Positions 23,714 to 35,044 of a stretch of 52,500 bases of DNA are shown here, piece by piece. Positions within the stretch are counted from its first letter, which is position 1, and every line of letters begins with the position of its first letter. Source of the DNA: Prorocentrum cordatum (lineage: Eukaryota; Sar; Dinophyceae; Prorocentrales; Prorocentraceae); assembly GCA_963575745.1 (NCBI GenBank), contig CAUYUJ010000747.1:285312-337811 (forward strand). The letters run 5' to 3'. The position numbers were made by a program, and so were the translations under genes. The notes under the pieces were generated by a model. That model saw only the letters and a program-made list of their open reading frames with translations. It ran no database searches and was not told the origin of the DNA.

Positions 23714-25008
23714 ATGGCATCTTCGCGGCGTCTGTCCACGCCGACTAGGAGGGCGGACAGCATCGCGCTCTGCCACCAGATCTGGGAAGCCGCCAACAGG
23801 GACGGAGGCGCGTCGTATTTCATCTGCATGGACACCCATGGCGACATCAAGCATTCGGCCCTCATCATCCAGATCCGCGACCTGGGGCGGCCAATCGCGG
23901 CCGCAGGATGCCCGCGCGAAAAGTCGCGCGCCCACGGCCAATATGTTGACTGGGACCGCAGGACGCCAGGGCTGGGGTGGACCCGGATCGACCACGCGGA
24001 CGCTAATGCCAATGGCAGACAGCTGGTCACCAACTCCGTCCTTCTCCGGGATAACCCCACCAAGCAACACCTCGTTCTATTAGTATGTTCAAACCTGGAC
24101 GTTAGAAGACACTCAGCGAGAATATTCATGGCGGTCACGCCACTTCGGCCAGCCCATCCAGCTGTAGACAGCGACGAGCAACGCGCGCTTGGCGACGGCA
24201 TCGAGCAGGCCGACCGCGCACAAATAGACGCGGGCGACACCACCAACGGCGCCCATGAGTTCGGCGATCTCGCCAATCAAGCTGCGCACGAGCATCGCAA
24301 CGAACTCCGCGCGAGAAGCCCGCCCCAAGGGCAGAACAAGCCAGCCACCAGGCACGGCAGAACTCCCATCTCTCGAGGCGGCCAGCCGCTGGTCAACTCA
24401 GGGCACGGGTCACTGGTCGAGCGGCAAACGCCGTGGACAAGGTCCCCAGGCAACTCAGATCCACTGAGGATGGCCCAGCTGCTGACTGCGAGCGCGCGGG
24501 CGACCGCGGCGCCAACCATCCCGCCCCCCGAGACAATGTCAAACGCACTTTGGTCGCAACGAACGCGCTTGCCGAACGGTTCCGACCCAGCATTGCCGAG
24601 CCCCCTCGCATGTGGGGCCGCGAGGAAACCCTGATCGCCCTGTTATTCGAAAAAAACATAGCGCCCCCCACTGCTGCCCCATTGAGACGCAACTCGCTCG
24701 CCGACGCCGCACCATGGCCTGGAATGGCCGCGCGTGAGCCAACGACGGTGGTAGCGCAAAAAGCCAGTGGGTCAGAGTTGCCCATCACCCCAGCACTGCT
24801 TATTTCTGCCCCCCGCACAAGGGCCCCCCCCCACCCCACCACACACGCGCCACCCGGCACCGACGGAGGGCCCGCTCAGGAGGAGGAGGATGAGCCGGCT
24901 CAGGACACCGACTCCATATGTGCGCTCAGCGATTGCGGCGAGAGCGACGATAACAACGCACCGGCCCAGACGGAGCCAACCGAAATTTCGCGGACACCCG
25001 TGACATGA
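23714..25008 (+). pseudogene. Open sequence upstream of the RT-like region, unrecognised
   Basis: Two overlapping plus frames (23714-24634 and 24433-25008) remain open over 1.3 kb. The first begins with 'DSIALCHQIWEAANRDGG'-like sequence; the second ends in an acidic stretch (EEEDEPAQDTDS). By position this would be the N-terminal part of the retroelement, where endonuclease or gag would lie, but I see no endonuclease signature. It could belong to another gene. Confidence 0.35.
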
Positions 25009-25033
25009 TCACACCGATACGTGGATACCCATT

Positions 25034-26252
25034 TTGGGCCGATGCCGCACTTCCGGGGTCCGCAACGACGGATGGCCCCCGCGGGCCAGGGGCGTCTGTC
25101 CGCGATGCCCACGCGGGCGCGCGCTCGGGAAGCAGCAACTCGCCGCGGCCAGGCACCCATCAAAGAGCACCAGACCCGCCCCACCAGTTTCCGGGCGCTT
25201 CCGCGCGCTAACATTGGCGACCTCAGCACGACGCTTGCCCGCCAAGTTGAGTTCGCGCGGCGCCCCCAGCTGCCGCCGGCGGGCGCCGCACTTGACAGAG
25301 AGGAAGGCTTCGACTACTTCGCCACTGGCATCCATCGAAACGTCGCGCCCCACGCCGATCGCCCTGCGGGCCCATTTCCACGCAGACCACAGCTGGCACG
25401 CTCGCGCGGGAGGTGCCTGCCCCCCGCCCCTCCGGCGCACAGACGGGCACCTCCAAGGCAGCTTATTCTCATTGGACGACGTCAAACTATTCAGACGCGT
25501 CTGGCTTGGCGGCATCACAGGCACATCGCGCAGTACAACATCGCGCTCGCTAACGACGGCGCACATCCTCGGCCCCCACGGCCGAGAAGTCACAGGCCTC
25601 ACTCAGCCAGGCAGTTCTGCTTGACAGGATGTCTGACGAGCTTGACTGCCAGGTGGCCGCTCTGCACCTGAACCAGCACCCACGCACCACTCACCACCAG
25701 GAGAAGCTAGCAGGCAGCTACATCAAAGTGGCGCCCGTGGTCGACGGCCCCCACGCGAGCCTCGAAGCCGCGGCGCGCGCTAGCGCAGAAAAGGCGAACA
25801 AAGGGCTTCCACGCATTTGGCGCCTTCCTGAAGGCAGTAAATTGAGAGCCAGGGCAGTCTGGCCCCATGTGGCCAGCATGCGCACCGCCAGCGCGGACAT
25901 CCAAGCGCCCAGCGACAGGTTGAGGAACCTGCGCAACAACGCCGCGTTGGCCACCGCTGGACCTCATGTGCAAGCCTGGATTTCACACATAGCTACGCCT
26001 ACGCCATGGCGGCCCCGGGCCACGCCAGTGAACTCGGCGCCGCGATTCCAGGGGAGGCGCCAACAAGTCCCAGGAGGCAGGCGCGGCGAGAAGTCAAACC
26101 CAATGCTAAAGCCGAGGGCCTGGGAGCTACACGTCAACGCGCAATATCTCCAGGGGGGTGGGCTGGCTGGCAGAGCGCGGCAAACCATCGCCCACTTCGT
26201 TTGGCCCGAGTTTGCCACCATGCACGACGATTGGGGCACCCGCCTTTCATGA
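25034..26252 (+). pseudogene. Reverse transcriptase C-terminal / thumb remains
   Basis: The frame 25034-25624 contains 'LFSLDDVKLFRRV' at about 25465-25505, which resembles the catalytic DD motif of reverse transcriptases, though the usual aromatic residue two before the DD is Ser here. The next frame (25629-26252) has 'LEAAARASAEKANKGLPRIW', '...LRARAVWPHVASM' and 'DRLRNLRNNAALATAG'. That order is typical of the region after the polymerase core in dinoflagellate LINE proteins. Frameshifts and the loss of the fingers/palm motifs upstream mean it is not functional. Confidence 0.45.
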
Positions 26253-26526
26253 ATTCAGTTGCCACTTGGGCATTTCACCCGCATGCTTCGGCCGGCACGC
26301 CGGAGACCACTCCCGCGACGCACCCCAACCGCCAGGCGCGATCTTGGCGTCGCCACCGCTGTCGGGCAGGGCATTAACTCTTCAGCCAACACGCGGATCC
26401 AAAGACCAAATGGCAAGCCAAATGCGCCCCCTCTGCAACTACCCGCGGGGGTACCGCGCCCAGCAAGAGAAAGTTATGGCAGGCATTTCGGACAACCAGT
26501 CTTTCTCTCTTTCTCTTTTTTGCTTT

Positions 26527-26530
26527 CTTT

Positions 26531-26577
<47 letters not shown>
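26527..26577 (+). repeat. CT microsatellite
   Basis: About 25 CT units inside the retroelement remains, preceded by TTTC-rich sequence. Confidence 0.97.
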
Positions 26578-26578
<1 letters not shown>

Positions 26579-26839
26579 GCGCAGATGGTGCGATCAAGGA
26601 GATGAAACACAGGAGAACGCAGCACGGGGGCGCCCGGGCTGGGAGACGGGGCCGCCTTCAAAACCAAGACCACCGAGCAACAATCGCAAGGGCTCTACCG
26701 CAGACCAGGCGCTGCACCCCGCTGGAAGAAGTCCCCGCCCCTTTCAAACTACAGGCTGCCCATGCCGAACGAGAGCTTCCGCTGCCCATCCCGAGACCGC
26801 CGCCAGGGTGCTCAGAACGGGACCCGCAACAAGACTACA

Positions 26840-27260
26840 CCGACGAGCAAGGAGACCCATGGGTTCATGCTGTCACGGACGGCGCCTGCTGACACCAAGC
26901 CCACCTCTCTTGGCCAGAGCGGGTTCGGGCGCGTACTACGGCGCAGCACTCGGCTCCACTATTCGGCCCGCACGCACGGTTTGGCACGCCCAGCGCAGCG
27001 GGCCAAAACGCTTGCCACGCCTCATCTCGTCGCCACAGCAGACCGACCGGTGCGCGAGTTTGTCGACAGCCAGGCGGTCGTTGACGGATTTGAAAGCCTC
27101 CTCATAGGGCAACCACAGCGGCGAGGGGCCCCAAGCGGGCCACCAGCCAAGAATCCGCCGCGCGCCGCCGGCGAAACCCAACCCGTTTCAAAGTCCAGCA
27201 GGTGGAACGCTATTTGGGGGGGCAAGGCATCAACGAAGGGCGCATCACTCCTACACCTTG
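26840..27260 (+). pseudogene. RNase H-like domain of the LINE-like element, frameshifted
   Basis: 'PWVHAVTDGAC' ending at about 26890 matches the first RNase H strand with its catalytic Asp (TDGAC). In a second frame 'LARAGSGAYYG' follows, as usual in this family. In a third frame 'QRAKTLATPHLVATADRPVR' and 'FVDSQAVVDGFESLL' match the 'RAEL' helix and the 'D..yVV.G' strand with another catalytic Asp. At least two frameshifts separate these pieces. The Glu of the RAEL motif is not seen. Confidence 0.55.
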
Positions 27261-27269
27261 GGCGATGCT

Positions 27270-27420
27270 TAAGAAAACTTAAGTTTTCGGCCAGAGTCTC
27301 GATTATTCTTAACGTTTCAATGTAAATCTTAAGATTTTAAAGGGAATGTTGGGTTTTTATTCAAGTTCTGAGACTATGAATTTCTTAACCCATGATTTCT
27401 AAAGCATTTCGCAAGGTGTA
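27270..27420. other. AT-rich island with repeated TTAAG
   Basis: CTTAAG or TTAAG occurs near 27270, 27278 and 27331. AT content rises sharply relative to both sides. It could be the 3' untranslated end of the retroelement; no poly(A) tail is visible. Confidence 0.45.
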
Positions 27421-27516
27421 CCGCTGAACCCTGCAGCCGCCGCGCCGAGAGCTCGCCACCGCAGGGGCGCGGCCTCACAGCGTCCCACAAAGCTTGGTTG
27501 ACGCTGCCAAATGGCG

Positions 27517-27674
27517 TTAAGGCGTGACCCCCTACAGGGGGATTTTCGACGAGAAACAAAGAACACCCCCAAAAACACACCAAAAAGGTCAACAAATACT
27601 CAAAAGATAGTCCCCAGACTGTGTTTGGACTATTTGTTTTTGGATATTTTGGGTTTTCGGGGGACAGGCCCGAC
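27517..27674. mobile_element. Small inverted-repeat element (MITE-like), copy 1
   Basis: Begins TTAAGGCGTGACCCCCTACA, continues GGGGGATTTTCGACGA, and ends in GGGGGACAGGCCCGAC. It shares AATACTCAAAAGATAGTCCCCAGACT-type middle sequence with 45868-46033. Its right inverted arm is shortened, so it is a decayed copy. The outer TTAAG appears at the opposite outer end of the other copy, suggesting that it belongs to the element. Confidence 0.8.
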
Positions 27675-28235
27675 ACAAAAATGGCGACACGAGTTCGCCG
27701 CTCTCCTCGACTGTACGGCCGCCGCCATCTGCGGCCAGCGACACAGGGGGAGCCCCCCCTCCTGCCTCGCGGGAGGCCTAGGCATCCCAGGCCCGACCTC
27801 TCCAGAACGACGCCGGCCCCGCTCGCCCTCGGTCTCGGGGGGCGGGGGGTGGTGCACAGGGCGTGCAGAAGCGTCGGTCCTCGATCCTCGGTCCCTCTGG
27901 AGGTCCATTCTGACTCGTCTTTCGAGGCGAGTCCATCCGTGGCGACGGGAAGCTTTTTGGAGGGCGGAGGGCCCAGAAGGCAACAAGCGCATGACGAGAG
28001 AGCCGCCGTCGGTCTCGGCTGGCCCTCCTCCGGGAGGAGCAGTGCGCCCAGGGGCGGTGGCGCGTCCTCTGCCTCCGCTTCTGCGGAGGAAGGGGCAAAG
28101 GCGGTACCGCCACGGCCTGCAGGCCACCTCTCGGGTAAGGGGACCCGGTTAGTGGTAGGGCCCCAGGGCCTTTGAAGTGGCCAGAATCACCAAACCAGGT
28201 TTGCCATGGCTGGTGTTTTCTCGGGTGGCGGCAGT
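27675..28235 (+). other. Open sequence, unrecognised
   Basis: A plus frame 27621-28175 is open for 184 codons, Pro/Arg/Gly/Ser-rich, with no recognised domain. High GC alone could explain it. Confidence 0.35.
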
Positions 28236-28238
28236 TCC

Positions 28239-28694
28239 GGTTAGTGGAAGTGGCAGTTCTGCCAACGCCCGACACAAGGAGGACCACCACTTCCGCCGGG
28301 CGGTCCACCAGGACCGCGCCACGTCAGCGAGCTCGACGACCCCCGGTCGCCACCACCGGACGATTTCGAGGGGGGGAACCTCGATCCGCTCGGGCTTGGG
28401 GCCTCGTTGAATGATGACGGAGCAAACGACTTCCAGCGGGTGTACAAACAAATCCACGCCCATCATTGTGGCGAAGGGCATACGACAAGCCGATGCCCCC
28501 CCGAATCGAAAGCCGACGCGGCGCACGCGAGGCAACTCGCGAAGTGCAACACGTGGACTTTTCAACTTTGGAGAAGGGCGATATGTCATCCATCATCACG
28601 TGATATTGCCTTCGGGCCCTTGATGTGGACATCTTTTTTCCAGCCATCGCCCCTCGCCCCCCTCAGAGCCATTGCGGATGCGAAGACAGTGTAG
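28239..28694 (+). pseudogene. Possible gag-like fragment with a CCHC-like motif
   Basis: A frame without stops for about 150 codons. It has a Pro/Gly/Asp-rich N-terminal part ('PPPDDFEGGNLDPLG') followed by 'HAHHCGEGHTTSRCP', which resembles a retroelement zinc knuckle but lacks the first Cys and is one residue short of the usual Cys-His spacing. It could be part of another retroelement gag. The call rests on this single motif. Confidence 0.3.
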
Positions 28695-28719
28695 TTAAGG
28701 ATTACCCCGACGCACGCAG

Positions 28720-28734
28720 CCATTCTCTCTCTCG

Positions 28735-28778
<44 letters not shown>

Positions 28779-28818
28779 ATCCCTCTCTCTCTATCCCTCT
28801 ATCTTTATTGTTGTTTCC

Positions 28819-28871
<53 letters not shown>
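28720..28871 (+). repeat. Interrupted CT microsatellite
   Basis: CT units with TTTC and CCCT interruptions, about 150 bp long, followed by pyrimidine-rich sequence and a CACTAG|G at 28974-28980 that would fit a splice acceptor. Confidence 0.95.
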
Positions 28872-28873
<2 letters not shown>

Positions 28874-28889
28874 TATTTCTTTCTCTCCC

Positions 28890-29580
28890 TCGTCCAGCCG
28901 ACGACCGCGCTTGATCGTCAGAGCGCGGCGCTTCCCCCGAACACCCACCTCATTTTGTCCCCCTATTTGCTTCACTAGGATTCCGACGGAGATGGCCGAG
29001 AGGCTAGGGGTGACGGCCCCCAAGCCAGCGGTACCACCCAACGCACGGACCGTAGGCAATCCCTCGCGCACCATCTCACTGCGGCGAACAGTCAGCACCC
29101 AGGTGACCGCGAATCCGTTCTCATCGCCAGCACTCACGCGCTCCATCAGCGAGCCAACGGCGCATTCCCTACACCAGATACCGGAACAGTCAGCCCCGCT
29201 GCTCGGCAAGTCCCAGCGAGCGAAAGAGGCCTGGAGAGGCCTGCAACAGGCCTTTCGGCCCGCAGCGGTCTTTATGGCGCCCCCCCCCCACGGCAACCTC
29301 AAACCTTTTTTATCAGCGTTCGACGTGTGGCACACCAGTGTGATCACCCCTCCCCTTCCCCACCATGGGGTGTCCTCAACAATTGGCACCTACTCCGCCG
29401 CCTGTTCTCACTGGGCCGTTGCGGGGGATGCCTAAAGGCGGTGCCGTTCACGTCTTCAAAGCGACCACCAAGGCGACCACCGCTGCGACTACCGTGGCCG
29501 CGATCACGATCACGGCGACGACGACGCCAGCAGCGGCGACAACGGCAGCCAAAAGCCCCGACCCTCCGCGCTGAGCCCCC
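28890..29580 (+). other. Open sequence, unrecognised
   Basis: A plus frame 28911-29435 is open for 174 codons with mixed composition (Ser/Thr/Pro-rich, little repetition). It starts downstream of a long polypyrimidine tract. I recognise no domain. It is one of the few non-repetitive long frames here, so it may be an exon, but there is no direct support. Confidence 0.3.
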
Positions 29581-29639
29581 AAGGGTCACGACCCAAGGGC
29601 CGGAGGATGACGGAGCAGAGGGGGAAGGAAGAGACGCGG

Positions 29640-29647
29640 AGGGGAGA

Positions 29648-29680
<33 letters not shown>

Positions 29681-30115
29681 GAGGAGGAGGAGGAGGAGGA
29701 GGAGGAGGAGGAGGAGGTTCAGACGCGACTGTTCAAGCAAACCAACGCTTGTCCAGTGTAAAACGGAAGAGGACGAGGTCGAGGGCGATGCGACGACGAG
29801 GAAGAGGACGAAGAAGAATGATGAGGAGGATGAGGACGAAGAAGTGGAGGAGGAAGAGGACGAGGAGGAGGAGGAGGAGGACACGAGAGGGAGGAGGAGG
29901 AAGAGCCGGAGGAGGAGGCGGAGAAGGAGAAAAAGAAAAAGGAGGAGGAGGAGGAGGAGAAGGAGAGGGAAGAGGGGACGAGGAGGAGAAGGAGGAGGAG
30001 GACGAGGAGGGAGGACGAGGACGGATGAGGAGGGAGGACGCAGGACGAGGACGGAGGAGGAGGGAGGACGGAGGAGGGCGACGACGAGGATCGCGACCAC
30101 GGCCACGAGCAGCAC
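29640..30115 (+). repeat. GGA/GAC purine-rich arrays
   Basis: Pure GGA at 29650-29716, a short unique gap, then a mixed GAGGAC/GGA array to about 30115. Confidence 0.95.
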
Positions 30116-30790
30116 GACGACCACGGCCACGCCCACCCGCGGCGGCCAGGAGCTCTTGGTAGCCCTCCGCGTCGAGGTCGTGGGGCCCAGCGGGGCGCCC
30201 GCCCCGCTGCTCCGAGGGGGCGCCACCGCCTCCGCGGCCATTCCACTGTGCAGCGGGCAGGACGCGCCGACACCGGCGTCGTCGCCGCCGTCGTCGTTCG
30301 GGCGTTGTTCAATGGGCGCAGGGCGGTAAGCGTGACGGGCGAAACGGGGCTCTCCACAACAGAAACGGGGTTCAGCCAGAGGGCTGGATCCTGTAGGATC
30401 CTGCAGAGCTGGAGTGTCGCGTGTGGGAGTCGCTCACGCCCCTAGAGGTGGCCTTACAGATTGGCTGAGCCCGCCTGGTTTGTGAAGTCCTCGAAATGTG
30501 CAGCGCAGTTTTGTTGTACTCTAGCTGAGCCTGGTTCGCGCTGAGCCGGATTAGTCCGCGCCCGAGATAAAAGGGGAGGGTGAAGAAATGTCCACCGTTC
30601 GTGCACCTTCGGGGCCCTGAAAGAGCCCAAAAGACGCGCGGAGGGTCCACGTGTTCTCGCCGCCTTCAACGACGTTTGCTTCCCAGCCATAAGCAACGCC
30701 CATGTCTTCGACGTCGTCGCTGCCGCCGGCGCCGTCGACCGAGGTCGCGGACGCGGTCGTAGCCTTTCGGGCGAGCTCCAGACCAGAGCG
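30116..30790. other. No gene recognised
   Basis: GC-rich complex sequence. GGATCCTGTAGGATCCTGCA at 30383-30402 contains a short direct repeat. No domain recognised. Confidence 0.5.
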
Positions 30791-30794
30791 TTCT

Positions 30795-30848
30795 GGGCGG
30801 AGGAGAAGGAGGAGGAGAAGGAGGAGGAGGAGGAGGAGGAAAAGGAGA

Positions 30849-30887
<39 letters not shown>

Positions 30888-30895
30888 GGGAGCGC
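30795..30895 (+). repeat. GGA then GCAGGA array
   Basis: GGA units followed by five to six AGCAGG hexamers near 30850-30888. Confidence 0.95.
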
Positions 30896-31039
30896 TCTGG
30901 AACGGCCGAGGGCGCCCGATGCACTCGCCCCGAGCCAGCCCCCGATCTATCTTCGGCCTGATTTTTGTGCTGGTCTTGGGTTCGTCTTGGGGCCTCCCCC
31001 CCTCTCGTCCTCCCTCTTCCTTCGACCTCCCGCCTCACT

Positions 31040-31345
31040 TTTGTCCACCTCGTCGTCCTTCCTTTCCTCGTCGCCCCTCCCTCCTCGTCCCTCCGTTTTC
31101 GCTCGGCCTCCTCGTCCTCCTCCTCCTCGTCTTCTTCATCGTCGTCGACCTCCTCCTCCTCCTCCTCCTCCTCCTCCTCCTCCTCCTCCTCCTCCTCCTC
31201 CTCCTCCTCCTCCTCCTCTCCTCCTCCTCCTCCTCCTCCTCCTCCTCCTCCTCGTCCTCGTCCTCCTCCTCCTCCTCCTCCTCCTCCTCCTCCTCCTCCT
31301 CCTCCTCCTCCTCCTCCCCCTCCTAATCCTCATCCTCATCTTCAT
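31040..31345 (+). repeat. CTC array with CGTCCT variants
   Basis: About 60 CTC units from 31148 on, preceded by CCTCGTC variants and followed by CATCCT units. Confidence 0.97.
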
Positions 31346-31410
31346 CCTCATCCTCTTGCTCAAACGGTAGCACCATGGGTGGCATGGCTGTCAAAGTGCA
31401 AGGGTGGCCT

Positions 31411-31431
31411 TCCGTGGGCGTTTGGCTCAAG
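31411..31431 (+). other. Possible spliced-leader relic
   Basis: TCCGTGGGCG followed by TTTGGCTCAAG. The last 11 bases equal the 3' end of the conserved dinoflagellate spliced leader. The first five equal its 5' end, and the middle differs by a few bases and one missing base. It lies about 230 bp before the first recognisable gag codons. AAGGGTGGCC occurs on both sides, so a local repeat origin is also possible. Confidence 0.35.
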
Positions 31432-31661
31432 GGTGGCCACTTGCCGCGCCCGCTCTAAAGGTGATGTGTGCGACCATCGTTTTGCAACGCTCTACGACAC
31501 AAGAACATGCATGATCCGCCGCTTTACATTTTATGTGGTAGCAGACATTTCGCTACAACAAATGCCGCCATGGCCCACGTGGCACGCTGCCTTGGCCTTG
31601 GCGTTGGTTCTACATCGTCATCGACGACCCCCCGCTTTACAATCCTATCTGCGCACGTGCT

Positions 31662-33248
31662 GATGATGTTCCTCACCGAGGCAGGCGCCGCGTCTTCAGG
31701 GACCGGCGGGGCCAACCCAGTTCAGCCGCAATCGCCGGCGCAGGAGCACAAGTACAGCAACCACAACCAGTACCAGACCAAGAAGGATGGCGCCCCCCGC
31801 CTCTTCCCTCCCGAGTTGGTTCGATGTATGTTCGACAGCCTCGGATGGATGTGACCGATGATGTCAAGCAACCGCACGAAACGACAATCACATTTGCGAT
31901 GACGATGCAGGACCCCGAGCTAACCGCAACTGCGCGGCGACATGATTTCCAAACGTTTTCTACGCAATCCCTGTCTGAGGACAGACTTGGATCCGCATGC
32001 ATACCCTTGATCATCGTCCAGTTGGCAGCGCACAGCACAGCGACAACGCGACGCACGACGAGCTGAAGCGCCACTATGTGGCGATGCTCCGAGCGCAGCC
32101 AGCAAGCCAATCGCATGACAGAGGAGGAGACCCAATGCGCCCGGTGAGGATGAGCATACCAGAGACCGATACCCACGACGCTTGCAAGGATCTCTATGGA
32201 GCATCGCCGTTAGGGGGTACCAGGGCAGCCACGCCTCCTCGGCATCTGCAGGGAGCCCCACTCTTGGATGGGAGGCCATCGGAGCGGGCATAATCGCCGC
32301 CATCCGCTGCATCTCGGCGGCGGCGGCAACGGCCGCACGCGTCACCCCCGCACCAGGGCCCCCAAGCAGCAAGCTCGCGTGCCCATCCAGCGCGGGGCGC
32401 GTGAGGTGATGATTTGGTCTGTGGCGGATTCCGGCGTCAACGAGTTTCGCGAGGGGGCCTACGTCCCGTCTCGCTCGACGGGCATGGCTCGCGAGCACGC
32501 GGGCGCTTGACCGATGGCAGTGGCTTTCCCCAGGCGGCCATGTCAACGGCAGCCCAGCGCCGCCCATGACCTACATAGCCAGGCCGAACGGCGGGGCAAG
32601 CTAGGAGGGGAGGAGCGCGCACGGGCAGCATCGGCCCCGATGAACTTCAACCGATTGCCGCAGGAGCGCATCGACAAGTTCCCCACCAGGTTCGACATCC
32701 CCCGCTACAGGGCGCAGCAGGACGGTCAACTCACGATCGGCCACGAGGGCCGAAGCCATCCATTGCCGCGCGCTGCGGGCGCGTCCAACACCCGGCCCGC
32801 TACGACCTTGGGGCACTCCAACATGGACTGCCCTACGGACGCGCCGCACGCTGGCACGCATGATGGGCCGGCTACGCCGATGTGGTCACATGATCGAAGG
32901 CTCTCGAGCAGTCTCGCCCCTGCCGCGCATTCGCCAGGGCGCCGAACGTTTCCCGCGGGCACGCTCTCACACGATCAGGGCCAGAGTACTTGTGGCACTG
33001 GGGCCGATCAGAGCGCCCATGGCACTGGAGCCGGATCGAGTTGGGATGGCACGGGCCTTTTAGCCCTCGGACCGGCACCGAGTCTTCCTACAGCACCTAC
33101 AGACTCTGGCACCGATTCCGACAACGCGAGCTCTTCCGGCGAAGAGATCGCTGTCGAAGACACCAATCTGCGGGGCGATCCAGCGGAGAAGCGCGGCGCT
33201 CATCTGTCGGGCCTTATGGCGCGCCAATTCCCGATGGCGCTGCCATAA
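31662..33248 (+). pseudogene. gag of the copia-like element, frameshifted
   Basis: The start ('FLTEAGAASSGTGGANP') runs to 'RLFPPELVRCMFDSL' at about 31850, then continues in other frames ('MDVTDDVKQPH', 'DFQTF', 'ELKRHYVAMLRA'). The most conserved block begins at 32641: 'MNFNRLPQERIDKFPTRFDI' then 'PRYRAQQDGQL'. After a frameshift near 32850 comes 'MMGRLRRCGHMIEG' (32860-32902). An acidic Ser-rich tail ('TDSGTDSDNASSSGEE') ends it. This matches the gag I know from dinoflagellate copia elements. At least four frame changes make it a pseudogene. Confidence 0.7.
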
Positions 33249-33419
33249 CAGCCGCGGGTCCGCGCGCCGAACTCGGCGGGCTCACCCAGGGCAAGGGCAA
33301 GGGCCATTGAAGGTGCTGTCGCGCCTTCCTGGCAGACCTGCCCGACACTGACCCCCCGCGCAGCTGTCGATTGCGTCGGGAGAGGCAGGGGCCTGGGGAA
33401 GGGCAAACATTGGACCGGT

Positions 33420-33525
33420 GGATTGGGACGCGGCCGCCAGGTCAACCCGCTGGCCCAGACGGGACACGCCTCAAGCGCCACGGGCGCGACTCGGAGGAGC
33501 ACCTCGCGCGCGACTGCCCCAGTCG
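33420..33525 (+). pseudogene. Zinc knuckle of gag with both first cysteines lost
   Basis: 'QVNPLAQTG' in one frame leads into 'RHGRDSEEHLARDCP' in the next. The CCHC pattern C-x2-C-x4-H-x4-C is preserved in spacing, but the first two positions are Arg (CGC codons) where Cys (TGC) is expected. The His and last Cys remain. One T-to-C change at each codon explains both losses. Confidence 0.65.
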
Positions 33526-35040
33526 GCGCCGGCATGGGCGCGCCTTCTTCCTGGGCGCCCCAGCATCGGCAGCAGCGCCGCCACCGACGCCCGCACCCCC
33601 ACCACCCACGCACCTAGGACACCACGGAGCGCCCGGACCAGTCGCTCAACCACGAGCCCCAGGCACCTAGTCGGCATGGATGATCAGGGGGGCCCACAGG
33701 ACGCCCGAACCTGCGGTTCTGGGACCCGACAACGGTGGCCCGACGCAGAGCGCCGATCCCGAGAAGGACGGCCAGCTCTTCCCAGCTTCGGCGTCTGCGC
33801 GGCCAGCACCAGGAGCGGCGGCTCCCAGCGCTTCGCCCGATGGGCCCTGGCAGGCAGTCGGACACGGCCGCTGGCCAAGCAGGGCGGGCACTCCATCGTC
33901 GTCACCGGATCCCCCAACCCTCACGAGGCCGAATTGCACAGAGTTCCCCAGGAGATGGACGACCTCGCGGGCCGCGCGCGAACGGATTGCGGTCAACCAC
34001 GGATAAGGCAATTGCGCTGCCAGTCCGAACGGCGGGAGCGGGGGGCGCAGCAGTTGCAGCGCCCACCGCTCCGGCGGCATCAGTGGCACCACCATCGCGG
34101 ACAGCGTAGCGCTGGGTCAGCGTGGCTGGCTCCTTCCCCTTGGGGCCACAGCATGGGCGCACCTGGGCTAGCGACAATGCCCAAGCCGTTGTGCCAGCTA
34201 CCCCACTCGCCGACGTAGCTGCCGAGCCGGATTTACATGCCATCAATCTCTGCACTCGGCGCCAGCGCGCCATTTGGATTGAGCTCCACGCGGCCACCGC
34301 CGTCCGCGCCGGCAGCCGCTTCACCGCCACATAATCCAACTAGCACTCCCTTGCGACAGCAGGACGAGCAGCGACGACGGCCCGCGCAGAGGTGGACCTG
34401 GACCGAGACACCGACAGATCCACCCTGTGCCGGCCGCAGCCCCGACTGCGCCCCAGGACGCGATCTTCGACGGCGACGATCGGGGATGTTTTTTTACATC
34501 GAGGCTTTCGCACATGGCGATCGAGGCGCACGCCCGCGCTGCCGCCACATCTTGCACCAGGCACGCCACTTGCAGCTGGCGCAATCAATCACCAGCACCT
34601 CACTGGTGCACTGGCCGGCACGCCGCGGCCCGGCCGATGCCATCGCCGATTTCCATTGCATCGGTGCAGATTGCCACGGCGGGCCCGACAGATGCGCGCC
34701 AGCCCGCTCCGCAGACCCCGGCACTCTGGGCAGGGCGCCCACAGCGCCAAGCCGCCAGCGCCAGAAAGCAGCGAGCCAGAGGAGATGTCACCACCACCGC
34801 CAGGACACCGCGCAGACCCCTGGGCCCGCACCGACACCGGGGACGCCACGGCAGGATCTTTCGCAGTCCCATTGCAGCGATTCCAATGTCATGCGCGCTG
34901 CCGACGTCGCAGTACCAGGCGACACCCACCTGGCCTTGCATGTTCCGCCGCATCGGCCAACGTTCCTGGTGGCCGACATTATCAGGCACAGACCCAAGTC
35001 CACCAACCGATTCACCGTGCTCCCTGACAAGCACTGACCT
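33526..35040 (+). pseudogene. Proline/alanine-rich region between zinc knuckle and protease
   Basis: Open in several plus frames (33418-34218, 34237-35037, 34427-35203) with low-complexity Pro/Ala/Arg-rich translations. By position it is the spacer between gag and protease of the copia-like polyprotein. No domain is recognised. Confidence 0.45.
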
Positions 35041-35044
35041 TCCA

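Larger units (their letters stand above)
23640..27250 (+). mobile_element. Decayed non-LTR retrotransposon (LINE-like), plus strand
   Basis: The order of recognisable parts fits a non-LTR element with a C-terminal RNase H: a possible reverse transcriptase motif near 25470, a thumb-like region at 25629-26010 and an RNase H-like region at 26850-27230. All are on the plus strand but in changing frames. The 5' boundary is not defined; 23640 is only where long open plus-strand sequence begins. A CT microsatellite (26527-26577) interrupts the coding remains. An AT-rich stretch at 27270-27420 follows and may be its 3' end. Confidence 0.5.
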
